Part shown: positions 9,189-19,940 of the stretch, in pieces
Numbering within the stretch: the first letter of the stretch is position 1
Layout of the letters: the number at the start of each line of letters is the position of its first letter
DNA from: Kondoa malvinella
Taxonomy: Eukaryota > Basidiomycota > Agaricostilbomycetes > Agaricostilbales > Kondoaceae
Assembly (NCBI GenBank): GCA_039545315.1
Contig: BCIM01000003.1
Location: 673,799 to 737,798, forward strand
DNA: 64,000 bases
Reading direction: 5' to 3'
Program-made: the position numbers and the translations under genes
Notes under the pieces: model-generated
What the model saw: the letters and a program-made list of their open reading frames with translations, nothing else
Told to the model about the DNA's origin: nothing
Database searches by the model: none

Positions 9189-12100
9189 TCAGAGGATGCC
9201 CCAAGTCTCCTGCGCATCGACATCTGGATTGTTTGCTTTCGTTTCCGCTTCGAGACGCCTCTTGGCTCTTCGCAGAAAAGACCTAATGAGGGGCTTTGGA
9301 AGACCCTGTTCGCGAAGATCCTCTTCCAGCTCATCTGGCTTCGCGCTGCAGGTATTCAATTAGCCTCCACTATACCAGAAGACACCAGAAAGCTCACTCG
9401 CTTATCATGCCCAATGTTGTACAGTAACATGCAAGCAACGCATCCGCAAGCCGATCTTTAGAACCGTCATCGCTCCAATGCCCGACAATGTCGTTGACAA
9501 GAAGCATCACAGCTGTCTGGGCTTTCGGTTCTTGAGATCCTTCTTTCGCCATTCTGGGTGGAGACGGGTGCTGATCGTTTTGCATGAGTAGAGCTGATTC
9601 TGGCTGAGGCGGCATCAGATTCTCTTCGTATTCGTATGGTCGCGAGGAAGGACCAAGTACATGATGGTAAGGTGCATGAGATTTAACCATGTCGGGAGTG
9701 TAATGCATGGGTTCGGTAGCTTGTGGACTAGCTGGACTCGAGTGCGACCCAACAGCCTGACTAGGATTGACGAGCATCTTCTGAATTGCTTGATTTTGTC
9801 TACCTGAGAGAGACTGTGACGCATTGGGAATTTGCTCAAGTTGTCCCGGTGGAGGCTGAGAAGTTTGCCTTTCCTCAATTTGCATGACTTGCTGAGGCTG
9901 CGGAGGCGGTTCAGAAGCTTGCCTAGATGATGCACGAGACTGCTCCCTTAGCGGATCAGGCGCATACGGGCCACGAAGGAATTTTTGCATCTGCCGTTGT
10001 TGCGGTGACATCTCTTGAATGTGTTGGCGCTGTTCAGGCTGGATCGTAGGCTTTCTGGACTGTGCGCGCATTGTGGAGTTATCTGGTGGTGAAGAGCGAA
10101 TGGGCGTCGATTGCTTTGGAGGTGGAAAGCTGGCAATAGCCGATGAAAGTGGAGCTAAAGGCTGCTGCTTCAGCTTAGGCGAGTGAGTCTGGGTTTGCGA
10201 GGATGTGATAGGAGCCGTTGAGCGAGATTCTGGTGTCTTGCTACGAGTTGCAGCCGGAGGGCTGTGATGCTGAGCGGGACCGCTTGATGGTATCGGTCGA
10301 GCGACTGGAGCCTGAAGATCTTGTTGAGCGACAGCTTGCGCAGGCGATTGAGATACTTGAGTAGCGCCCAATGTCGAGATAGCGGCGTCAGCTTCTTTCG
10401 CTAAGGCAGTCTGCTCGTCTGGTATTTAGAAACGTCGTTCTTCAACCGGCGAAGGCTCGTCTTCCTGCTCAGGCGGAGGTGAGGATCCAAAGAGAGATTG
10501 CTCATCGCTACGAACCTGCCCTTGACCAGCTGGTAAAGCCCCATCTTTAGTCGCCAGCGCCTCTGCTGAAGCTTTTGAAATCTCCATCCCGGTCTTTCTC
10601 GAAACCACAACCCCTTCTCCAGGCGCAGCATCATCAAGAGGCGACATGCTACTCTCTCTACTTGGGAAAGAATCGAAATCCGGTAAAGGCGGCTCAAAGG
10701 AATCTTGCGATGCAGGCGAGCCTTCGACGTTGCTCAATCTAGGCGCGCGAGATGAATGTGGTGGACTGTCAGCGAGTTGATCAATCTCTTCTTCATCTTG
10801 TGGTACGGAGGCTGGACCATGAACAGAGAGCTTTTGCGGACTGAAGAGCTCTTCTTTCGCTTCTAGCTGTTGTCTGATGTCGGGCAATTCAGCAGCAGGC
10901 GTTTCGTAGCGATCGTTTGATGCGGTCGATGAAGAAGGAGGAGGGTTGTTTGAGGTCAATGAACATGGTAGGCGAGGCTCAGTGAGGAACTCGGTAATAT
11001 CAAATTCAGGCTGAGCTGGCGATTGAAGGAGATCAGGCTGCTTCATCGGAATGTCGGGAAGTTGCGCTTCGTTTTCTTCTTCAGGCTTGACAGCTTGGGT
11101 TTCCGCTGGTTCAGCTTGTCTTGGTCTCTTTGGAGCAGGTTCGTCATCATCCGAGCTATCCGACAAAGCAATAGCTTCAGCTTTGCTCTTGCCATTTCCT
11201 GATGAGACTGGCGGTCGACTATTTGCTGGCTGACTCTGAGATGCAGGTGGCAGCTTACTGGTAGACGCAACAGGAGCATGCGGTTGAACAGGATCAGAAG
11301 CAGCTTGCTGGCTGTTCGACTCTGATGAGATTTGCGGCTGAGCTGATCTTGCAGGTAAAGAATTTCTTGGCTGAGAAGCTCTCGACTGTGAGGGTCTTGT
11401 CTTCTGAGACTCGGTAATCCGCTCGTTCGGCCACTTTGGAGAAGCAGAATCCTTCGCACCGTACGCAAGCATTTGAAGCTCCCTTAGACCGCCAGAAGTA
11501 CGCGTTTTCCTTTTCGGTAGAGCGAGATCGGAAGGGCTGGCAACACCTCCGTAGCTGCCTCCGTCCCATTCTGCTTTGCCAGCCCAGCAGTCTTTCGGTT
11601 CTCCTTTGAAGGCCTTGAATCGCTTCGCAGGTTTTAGTGAAGACAACAACGCTTCTGGTTCGGAATCTTCGTCTTCGTCTTCCTCTTCGTCGCTGTCGGA
11701 AAGTATTGTGGCCGAAGAAGCTTTCCGATTGGTTTGACTGCGACTAGCTTCTTTCCCCTTCGACTTGGCAGACTTCTGGCTTGATAGATTATGAGACAAT
11801 CTTGGCCGCTTTGTTGAAGCATCATCGTCCTCTTTCTCCGAAGCATCAGACGTAGGCGGGATAGTCCGTTTCTTCTTGCTTGCCTTCTTTACGGAACTCG
11901 GTCTGTCAGTGTCCGACGGGTTCTGCGCCGTTTTCCGAGCTGCTCTTGGACGAAAAGCAGCCTTGGCTGGAGTAGGTAGATCTTTCCTCATAGGATCCTT
12001 TGATTTCGGGTTGGCAGCTGCGGAAGCGGGTACTTTAGACGTCGAAGCTGATGATCGAGAAGAGGTTCAAGGTGGACGGGAAGAGGGAGGCGATGTCTCG

Positions 12101-12492
12101 TGCTTGTGCGATAAAATACTGGCTTGCCTGATTGCGTATTTGATGCCCTCTATTTTGGCCTGGAGTTGCAACATAAGATCGGTCATCAACGCTTCGATAA
12201 GTAGGACTTACGACAATCGAAAAGGTGCAATTCTTAGAAGGACACTTGACAGTGAAGCCCACTGGCAAGTAATAAGGTCCTGCAAGTTTCGCTTCCCAAA
12301 TTGCATCGCTTTGAGCCCAATCAGGGTCGAGCCGCATTGCGTCCTTGATAGAGTCTTGAAATTCTTTACGATTAGCGTATCTGAGCGCAGTCATGTGAGC
12401 TGCTGCATGCAAGCGATAAATGCACAAACGTACACCGTTCCAAGTCGCGTTTTGTCCGCGAGACTTGGCCCTAAGAGCGCTGTTCTAGACAT
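9189..12492 (-). CDS. Large disordered protein with a FAR1/WRKY-GCM1-like Cys/His finger
   Basis: Starts at MSRTALLGPSLADKTRLGTV. Splicing adds YANRKEFQDSIKDAMRL, the counterpart of the leader before both fingers of the adjacent gene, then FTVKCPSKNCTFSIV joined over an intron to AKIEGIKYAIRQ and SHKHE, giving a C-x5-C...H-x-H finger. The next ~900 residues are low complexity: Lys-rich basic patches (KKASKKKR), acidic runs (DSDEEEDEDEDSE), Ser/Pro- and Gln-rich stretches. A last exon, reached through an intron with donor gtgagc, ends in a predicted helix (DELEEDLREQGLPKPLIRSF). Two in-frame stops, TGA at 12067-12069 and TAA at 10426-10428, interrupt an otherwise open frame. Introns of 30 or 60 nt, and of 15, 33 or 93 nt, could remove them; otherwise the gene would be split or decaying. 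Function unknown; paralogue of the gene at 5659-8878. Confidence 0.5.
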
Positions 12493-12668
12493 GCCACAGC
12501 TCTTGAACGCCCACCTTCTTGCTTGCAAGTTGGTACGCAGGCCTCAAGCTGGAGCGGGCGACTGATCGACAAAAAACAGCCAATTGGCCCTGAGCAGCTC
12601 CGGTTCCTTAAGCCTCTCTGCCCTGCCCCTGTAGCTTTGATCTTGTTCCGTATCGACTATCTTGGAAC

Positions 12669-14048
12669 ATGCGCAGCTGTCTTTTGCTTGCACTCTTTGG
12701 CGCTTTGGTCACTGGTCAAGATGTTCTCACTGCCTTAGAAGGAAATACTGCCTTGTCGTCCTTTCGCTCTCTGTTACAAGGCAATTCGGACCTCGTAGAC
12801 CAAATAAACGCTGCCAATCACACACTGCTAGCACCCAACAACGATGTACGAACTTCCAGCAAAGAGCTATGTAAAAACTTCTTATGTGTGTCTCGCAGGC
12901 CCTCTCTGCTGCTGGGGATGTCGACTCAAGTCAACTGCTATATCATGTGTTGAGGTAAGCGCTTTAGACAGTTCCCGAGGGCATGTCCGATCTTTTGTGC
13001 AGAGGCTCGTTTCCCGCTGCGACAATCCCTCAAGGCCATTCGATAGCCAGGACATTGGCTGATGCTCAATTGCGTGCGTGAACATACTCTCAGACCGGTC
13101 TAGTATTGAGCGTAATGTTCTGATTACAGCTCGAAACGAGAACCAAGTAGCAGTCCTCAACAAAGACCCAGGCAATACAGTCAAGGTCGTTCAAGGTCTC
13201 AGCAATGCCACAGTCCTCTCTTCATCCCAAAACGGCCTTGCAACAATCCACGAGCTTGATACCGTCCTCACTCTACCTGCTTCGTTGAGCGCGACAGCAA
13301 CAGCAGCCGGATTAAACTCGTTTGCTGTAACAGTACAGAACGTCTTGCCTGGTCTGTTGGAGTCATTAGAAGGGATAGAAGGCATCACAGTTTTTGCGCC
13401 CGTGAACGACGCTTTCGCTAACTTGGTTGGCTTGTTGAGTTCTATCCCGACTGGAACTATCGGCAATGTGATTGCGAATCGTGAGCTTCCTCTACCTCTT
13501 TTCGCTCTATACTCACACAAACGTGGCAGATGTATTGAGTATGCTCCTCTGTCGCTTTTTCGAACCAGACTGATCGAAAGCAGACGGAACGGTCGTCTAC
13601 TCTTCATCAATGCGTAGCAACTCCCTCTCCATAAGCGCATCGGGACAACCGCTCTACTATATCCAAAACGCGACTGGCACTTTTGTGCGATCAAGGAACA
13701 GCGTAGTACAGATCTTGATACCTGATGTACCTATCACGTGGGTTCTTGTCACATCAATCACGTATGGACGTGTACTGATGTTTGGGGCGTACAGGAATGG
13801 AGTCGTACATGTCGTCAGTGGGATATTGGTCGATTCGGGTAGCAATCCAGCAGCTCTAGCATCAGCGTTTGTCTCTTCTCACCTTTATATGACGTGTCTC
13901 ATGAGGCAACAGACAATCATCCGAGTCGGCAGAAGAAGCCACTCAAACCGCCTCAGAGACAGGTTTCGTTTCTGAAGCCCTGCCGACTGCTGGATCTACT
14001 TTCGCTGCTCCTACGTCTTTGAAGCGAAGGAAGGTGATTGAAATCTAG
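12669..14048 (+). CDS. Secreted fasciclin (FAS1) domain protein
   Basis: FAS1 domains are extracellular adhesion modules. A signal peptide (MRSCLLLALFGALVTGQD) is followed by two FAS1-like units. Unit one contains NHTLLAPNNDAL, a LLYHVL segment and later a TVLSSSQNG stretch. Unit two contains GITVFAPVNDAF, NHVLNGTVVYSS and the typical end NGVVHVVSGILV, recovered after splicing. A short Ser/Thr/Ala-rich tail ends with LKRRKVIEI and shows no clear GPI signal. Around six introns of about 45-65 nt were placed from frame and family pattern. Converges with eIF3k, leaving about 130 bases between stops. Confidence 0.85.
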
Positions 14049-14181
14049 ATGGGCGATAGTAGAGGTGATAGAGGGCAACGAGTAATGCAGTGCATAGTTG
14101 TAAATAGATATTTATGCAACTACTATGCAGCCAATCAAGCAACCGGAACAGTCTGTTTTAGAAGCTTGCTGAGTTCTGTCG

Positions 14182-15345
14182 TCACTCGCATGTATTAGCT
14201 GAGAAGCAACAGCAACAAAGAGAAGCACTGACTTTCCAAACTCGCACCAGCATTCGTGTTGACTCCACTGATCGCACTCCTCTGCTGCTCTTCACCCTGC
14301 ACCATGACACCCGTCACAGGCACTCTCACCAAATCCCCTTCAACAGTCCACTCTCCCTCCAGCTCCTTCAAAACCTCTTCTAGATTTTCCGACTCGAGAC
14401 CAAGCCAAGAAGCAAGGCGCTTCTTATCAATGGCTTTGAATAGCGGCCGAACTGAGTCCCTGGCAATAGACTGACGTAAGGCAGATTTGAACGAAGGGAT
14501 CGCTTCGACTATTGCGGTATGAGCAGTTTCGCTGTTCAATAAGAAGCTACACTTACGAGCTTTCGCTAGGTTAGCTTCAGTGGTCAATTTTGGTAGTGAA
14601 GACCAGAATAGAGGGAATTGTCGACTGTGTAATTGCTCAGATAGTGTTTTCAAGTTGGTGTACGATCCAATCAATTCTTCCGAGGAGAATTCAGGTGACT
14701 GGGAGGACGACGGACTCATAAGACGTGCATACGCCACGGAGAGACAGAAGCTCACCATTTGATCACCCAATAGCGCCAGACAAAGATTAAAGTCTGGTCC
14801 GAAAGGTTGGTGCGCGAGTGCTTTAAGGAGGATGAGAAAGATGGTATAAGGTCTTGAATCTTCTCCATCATCGTCTGAGGCATTGTCGGCTGCTGGGACT
14901 AGGTCAGGGTTGAATTGATACCTGTTTCCCGATATCAGCTGTTGCCCCTTTGCATACATGGGTTGAGGAAGAGGGAGTCAGAAATAGTAGTAAAAGGTAT
15001 TCGTCAAGTGGCCAAATAGTAAGTAAGGCCATTGGTAGAAGCTCGTATTTGCATAAAAGTATTTTCATCACTTTGGCAGAGTTGCCAGGGAGAGACGCAA
15101 AGATCCAAAAGACACTCACAATTTGAGGATAGCCAGGTTCGCCAACAAGTCGTAATGGCCTTGATCTGCCTGTTCGAGCAGGTAATCTTCGAGGATAGAC
15201 ACATTCTGTCGCAGCAAGAAAGGCATGAGCGAAATTTCAGGCTTGTAAGACAGCGACGAACAGTTGGGTTGTAGCGATCCACGCCAGCTATAAGCGTTTC
15301 TATGGCTTCTGGCCGTGTGCTGGGAGAATAAGAAGAGGTCGACAT
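14182..15345 (-). CDS. Eukaryotic translation initiation factor 3 subunit K
   Basis: eIF3k, a PCI-type helical subunit of the eIF3 initiation complex. The start exon MSTSSYSPSTRPEAIETLI leads into AGVDRYNP; after an intron comes LEDYLLEQADQGHYDLLANL, then over a long (~190 nt) intron YQFNPDLVP. LLKALAHQPFGPDFNLCLALL, a FWSSLP segment, LFKAIDKKRLASWLG and the winged-helix end WTVEGDLVRVP follow. These match eIF3k (RYNPEN, YDLEANLAVLKLYQFNP, LLKAL, HTDFTLC, LG). The C-terminus is ambiguous: reading through gives ESQCFSLLLLLLS ending at 14195, while a possible 34-nt intron (14199-14232) gives ETNTCE ending at 14182. Confidence 0.93.
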
Positions 15346-15399
15346 GATGGTTTTGGTCAAGATGTGCCAGTCTGAAATGCGCGAGACACATAAATTCGT

Positions 15400-16149
15400 T
15401 CCCACTAGACATCTACACGCTACGATATCTGCCCTATAGCACACCCAGTATCCGCCTGACAGTGGACCACCTTCCAACACCGGTGAATCATTCGTGCAGC
15501 AGCCCGAATAGCAAGAGCAGTGTCCAGCTGATGCATTGTCCAAATCTTTCGAGCTTGTATTGGTAATAAAGCTCAGTCGATCTGCATTGCGAGATACTTG
15601 GCTTGTCCACTGCTTCACACTGTCCTGATTTGTGTTTCAAAGCCAGATACAAGTCTGACTTTGTATGGAATATGGCAGCTTGCGAGATCACTAGGCGGTC
15701 ATGCTCGTGAGTAATTCGAGGGAAGCCGGCAGGTAACGGGCTTGTGAAGTGGCCAAAGAAGCGGCTATAGAATTTGAGAGCTCTTTTGCGAAGTAAAGTT
15801 GCGACAGCATGACCCGAAGATTCTCCCTTTCTGCGATCAAGGTAGTTCAAGACTCTTGTGCGGCTCTTGCGCCTTGCACCGAGGCGCCACAGGCGACAGA
15901 GAAGCCTTGCCGGCAGAATGACAAATTCAGTTCCGAGACGTTTTGACAAGCTTGACAGTGACATCGAACAGAAAGATAGTAAGCACTGCTTGATTGTTCG
16001 AGCACAAGCAGAGGTCCGCCTGTAAGACTCGCCATACGGAAGCGGGAACGGCAATTCGGCGCCGACGAGATGAGCTCAGCGATTCGTTCATCGTCTTGCT
16101 CTAGCTCGACGAGATGGCTTCCATAGTAGCAAGTGAGTAGCCAGAACAT
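15400..16149 (-). CDS. Hypothetical protein, gene model unresolved
   Basis: Two overlapping minus-strand frames look partly coding but could not be joined with confidence. One starts at 16149 (MFWLLTCYYGSHLVELEQDD) and carries a CHCQACQ motif. The other continues as a basic, moderately conserved-looking stretch (NYLDRRKGESSGHAVATLL, then RALKFYSRFFGHF) to about 15600. An intron with a frame change is needed. I do not recognise a family. The CHCQACQ motif recalls GFA/CENP-V zinc proteins but nothing else supports that. It lies just upstream of, and on the same strand as, eIF3k. Confidence 0.25.
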
Positions 16150-17655
16150 GAGAAGTGCAAGCGACTAATGTCTTGGCTGGTCTCAGAAATCAAGAACTTT
16201 CGGTTGGTGTTATCGCGGTTCGGGTCAACCTCACGCTGAACATGTAAAAATCAGATCTCATCCTGAAATCTGGCCGCTTTGTACGTCTCTAGCTCTAATC
16301 TATCAACTAGCTGATGCATTGCGACAGTCGGAGCTGTTGGTAAATGACGCGGCGGAAGCATATTGCTGTGTAGCTCATTCATCAATAGCCGCTGTGACGA
16401 GCTTCGCTGCGTACTCTCTGGCGCGAGATGTAGAGTCGTGCGTACTCAGCTGTCTAACCCTGAATTTCGCGCTGATCCTGCTGCAGACCGACTAGCGGGG
16501 TGTCTTTGACGCATGGAGCAGGAGAACCAGGTGGGTAGCTTGCGTGCGTCGGGAACAAGCTAAGAAGTGAGCAGCATATCAAACGGTCAAGACTGATCAG
16601 CCTGAGATGCAAAGAGTTGGGAACAAGATGGAGATGGTAAAGGATGGAAAGGTCATCTCGGATAATAAGGCAGCGCCAGCAAGGAGATGAGAAACGTCTA
16701 GTGATGATTACAGATGGAAAAGAAAGGCATTTGATGAAGAGACCGGCTAATAGTGTCGCCCTTGAGGTTGGACTTGTCGAATCACCTTTTGCGCCAAGTG
16801 GAACAACTGTTGTCAACATCTATCAAGTCTGCCTGCTTCTCCGTGAAGCGGGGACATACCTTTTTGAAGCGCTTCATCGCGCGTCCGCTTTGATGATGTA
16901 ACAAGTCAATGAGAGAAATACGTATCAAGGCTTATCCAGCAGTAAGAGAGGCATGAATAGGACCTAAATCCACCCGACAAGTTTGATAATATCTTCTCGT
17001 TGCGCATGAAAAGATATCCATTACAATCACTTCAAGTGGTCGAGCAGAACTCGCAAAGTCTGAATTGAACACAGAAACACAGCAATTGACTGATAAGATT
17101 AGGCCGCACTTCCAGCCAGTCAACTAAGCGTAGCAATGGATCGCCAGACGAGAACGAGCGTGTCATGCTGCGCGAGTCTTGGTAGAATTGCATACAATGC
17201 AATGCGGGGCAAGGAACATAAGGCAGGCGAACCTGTTGCTCCAACGATGCAACGAATGAGAAGGCATAGAGTCACAGTCAGAAGGCTCCCTTAACAGGGC
17301 AGAGTGGCCAAAGCATGTGCCGGTTCGCGAGTTGTTTCTCGGCGGAAGTGTCTTTAGCTGTTTTAGGGTGAGGGCTATTTTGCTGACTGCTTGTGGTTTT
17401 GCACGAGCACGAGAATTGTCAAGACACAGCTGAGCGACCAGACAAGTGAGGCCATCTTGATCAGCGTCGACGAACAAGAAAACAAATACCCGTGCGTCAG
17501 GACAGAAGGCCACATCTGGAAAAAAGCAATAGCGGGAAATAAAAGGTGTTAGCAACAGCAGGGCAGACAGATAGCCAGCGAGAGAAGGCCGTAGCACGAC
17601 AAGAGCCGCCTCTTTGGGTGCATTACATCCAAAACTTTGACCAGCATCGAGATAT
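16150..17655. other. Gene-poor stretch
   Basis: About 1.5 kb with only short, mutually shadowing open frames (the longest is 180 codons, minus strand, 17163-17705). No spliceable conserved protein, tRNA-like fold or repeat family was recognised. It may contain the 5' part of the mucin-like gene downstream, a noncoding RNA, or plain intergenic DNA. Confidence 0.35.
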
Positions 17656-17670
17656 GGGAAAGGCACAGGT

Positions 17671-19815
17671 ATGCTGCATGCCAGCCGCAATACACATAGG
17701 CTCATACCTTGGTATACAGGCGTACGCAGGGCTTCGAAAGCGTCAAGGTTAGCATCTTTCCAAGGTCCTAGCTGTATCCCCTATACTGTCTTACGGAAAT
17801 TGGCCCTCTTCTTACCTTCTACTCTTGCTCTCTATTGTCTTGGGACTGGTTATTCCATTTCAATGGTCGGTCATCTCATTCGTTGGCTTTTTTATTCAGA
17901 TACTTCTTCCGCCGCTCCGGAACCTACGAGCGAGGATCCTCCTGCTGAAACTACTTCCACGGAAGCAGAAGCAACGTCAGAGACTGCCGATGATACTCCC
18001 AGTAAGGGTCCTTTATTACAATGTCTCATCATCTCGTTCTCCCAAGGCTGGCTTTTGTCGAGCGCATACTGATTTATTGCGCTTTCCACAGCTGAATCAA
18101 CAACTGCTGACGCCGAACCTGAAACTACCGCTGACCCAACAACGGCCGAACCTGAAACTACAGATGAACCTACACAAGAACCCGAAACAACTGCAGAACC
18201 TAGCACGGTAACAGTCGACCCAACGACAGAGGCAGACCCAACTACATCTCCTAGCAGTCCTTCTACAACAGCTGCATCAAGTACTACGGCTCAACCGACG
18301 ACTACAGCAGGTCAGGAATCCTCTTTTGCTTTCACATGATCAAGCTCATGTGAAGGACAGGCGGAGGCGCGACTTCATCTAGCCCAACAGCTTCATCAAC
18401 TAGATCTGTAACCACTGTACCAGCAGGTAAGCTACATCGCATCAGAAACTTCAGAAATTGATATGTTGCGCAAAGGCGGCGATGATACAAGCAGCGCAGG
18501 CGGAACAGCACCAGCCTCATCAGTAGTGGTCGTCACAAGTCCGACTACTGGAGGCGGAGCAGCATCAACGACAACTGTTCCAGCTGCTCAAACAACGCTT
18601 CCTGGCACTAGCGAAGTCGAAGTCACCGTGAGCGGGACAGCTGTTGTTCCCGTCGATGGCGAGGGACAGAGCTTTTCAACTACCATCATCAATGAACCAA
18701 TCACTACTACCATCCCAGCTTCAGATGCGAATATCCCTATCGCAATGTAAGTCGAACAATATGCTTGTGAATGTAGCTGAACCTCTACACAGTGCAACTG
18801 CTGTCGTTGAAGTGACATCGAATGGCGAAGTCGTCCTAGTCACTTCCACACAATACAGCACAAGCACAGCATTCGGTACAATCCCCGTCGAATCTGCAGA
18901 TCCAACAAACAACCCAGGCGCCTTGAACGATTCGGGCGATGCATCAGGAAATGGCTTCTTCAGCAATACTGGAGCTGTAGCAGGGACGTTTGTCGTGGTT
19001 GGATTGGCTGCAGCGGCGATATTGCTCGGCGCGGCGTTCTTTTACTTTAGACGCAGAAGGGCGAACAAGCTGGATGATGATTTGAGAATAGCTGCTGGTG
19101 GTGCAGGGACAGCAGGTGCAGGAACGAGCAGGTTCCATGATGACGATGAGTGAGTGCGTTGGCGTCTAAAGACACATGAGCTGATTCGCTTTCTAGCGAA
19201 TTCATCCAGTATGACGATTCGGATCAAGGTCATCCCACCTACCCTGTCATGGCTCAATATGGCAACAATGCCTATGGATACGGTTCAGCCGGAGGATATA
19301 AAGACCCATCAGGCGGGTATACAGCTGGCTATGCAGATCCCAACAAGCGCATGTCTATGGCTACAAGCATGGGTTCAGCAGGAACAGCAGGAATCGCAGG
19401 AGTCGGAGGAGGCGCAAGATACGCAAACAGTTCGGGTCATTCGAATTACGATCATTCTTCTACCGGCGATCATGGCTATCCCCCAGACAATGGGCAGCAA
19501 AGTAGTCAATGGGCGGATTATGTCAACGCTTATGGAGCTGCGCCATCGAACGGACCGCAAGATAAGGGAACGAGCAGTGATGGGCACAGCTTGTCTGTCG
19601 ATCAGCGGCTAAATCAGAGGTATGTCGTGTCACTTCCGTTTCAATGCCTAGCTGATGATTTTATGCAGAGCAATGCTGGAACACATGCACAACAGCGACG
19701 ACGCGACTTCGCTTGTGGACAACAATGAGTAAGTCAACCACTTGTATTGGGTAGCAAACATTGATGCCTCCTTAGCTACTCGCGTCCGCTCAGGGTCGCC
19801 AATCCAGGCGACTGA
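17671..19815 (+). CDS. Mucin-like single-pass plasma-membrane protein (Thr/Ser-rich ectodomain)
   Basis: A Leu-rich hydrophobic segment (LALFLPSTLALYCLG) could be the signal peptide; it lies ~45 residues after the ATG at 17671, so the true start is probably on an unplaced upstream exon. The ectodomain is almost entirely Thr/Ser/Pro/Glu with imperfect repeats (for example AEPETTADPTTAEPETT) over several short exons, suggesting heavy O-glycosylation. A transmembrane helix follows (GTFVVVGLAAAAILLGAAFF), then a stop-transfer YFRRRRANK. The cytosolic tail is rich in Gly, Tyr, Ser and Asn (YGNNAYGYGSAGGYKD) and ends, after two small spliced exons, DYSRPLRVANPGD. The architecture resembles fungal Mid2/WSC-type wall sensors, but no Cys-rich WSC domain is visible. 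Membrane topology is confident, role is inference. Confidence 0.7.
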
Positions 19816-19940
19816 TCTTCTTGGGACACCATTCGATACATGTAAAATAAGGGCATACTTCGCACACATCTACATTCGTTTTACAGCTCTCCGAAGCATT
19901 TACTATGTGCATTCATGATCATCATAGACAATAATCGCGA

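Noticed and set aside
5659..12492. Programmed stop-codon readthrough or stop reassignment in the finger genes
   Set aside because: All three stop codons are involved, contexts (TAG TTC, TGA ACC, TAA ATA) do not match known leaky signals, and every other gene uses TAA, TAG and TGA as normal stops. Splicing is the simpler idea, though untested.
15847..16149. GFA/CENP-V zinc enzyme based on CHCQACQ
   Set aside because: The first cysteine pair and the rest of the fold are missing; a single motif is not enough.
17163..17705. 180-codon minus-strand open frame
   Set aside because: No recognisable domain, no supporting splice structure, Cys-rich but irregular; an open frame of this length is expected about once by chance in a window this size.
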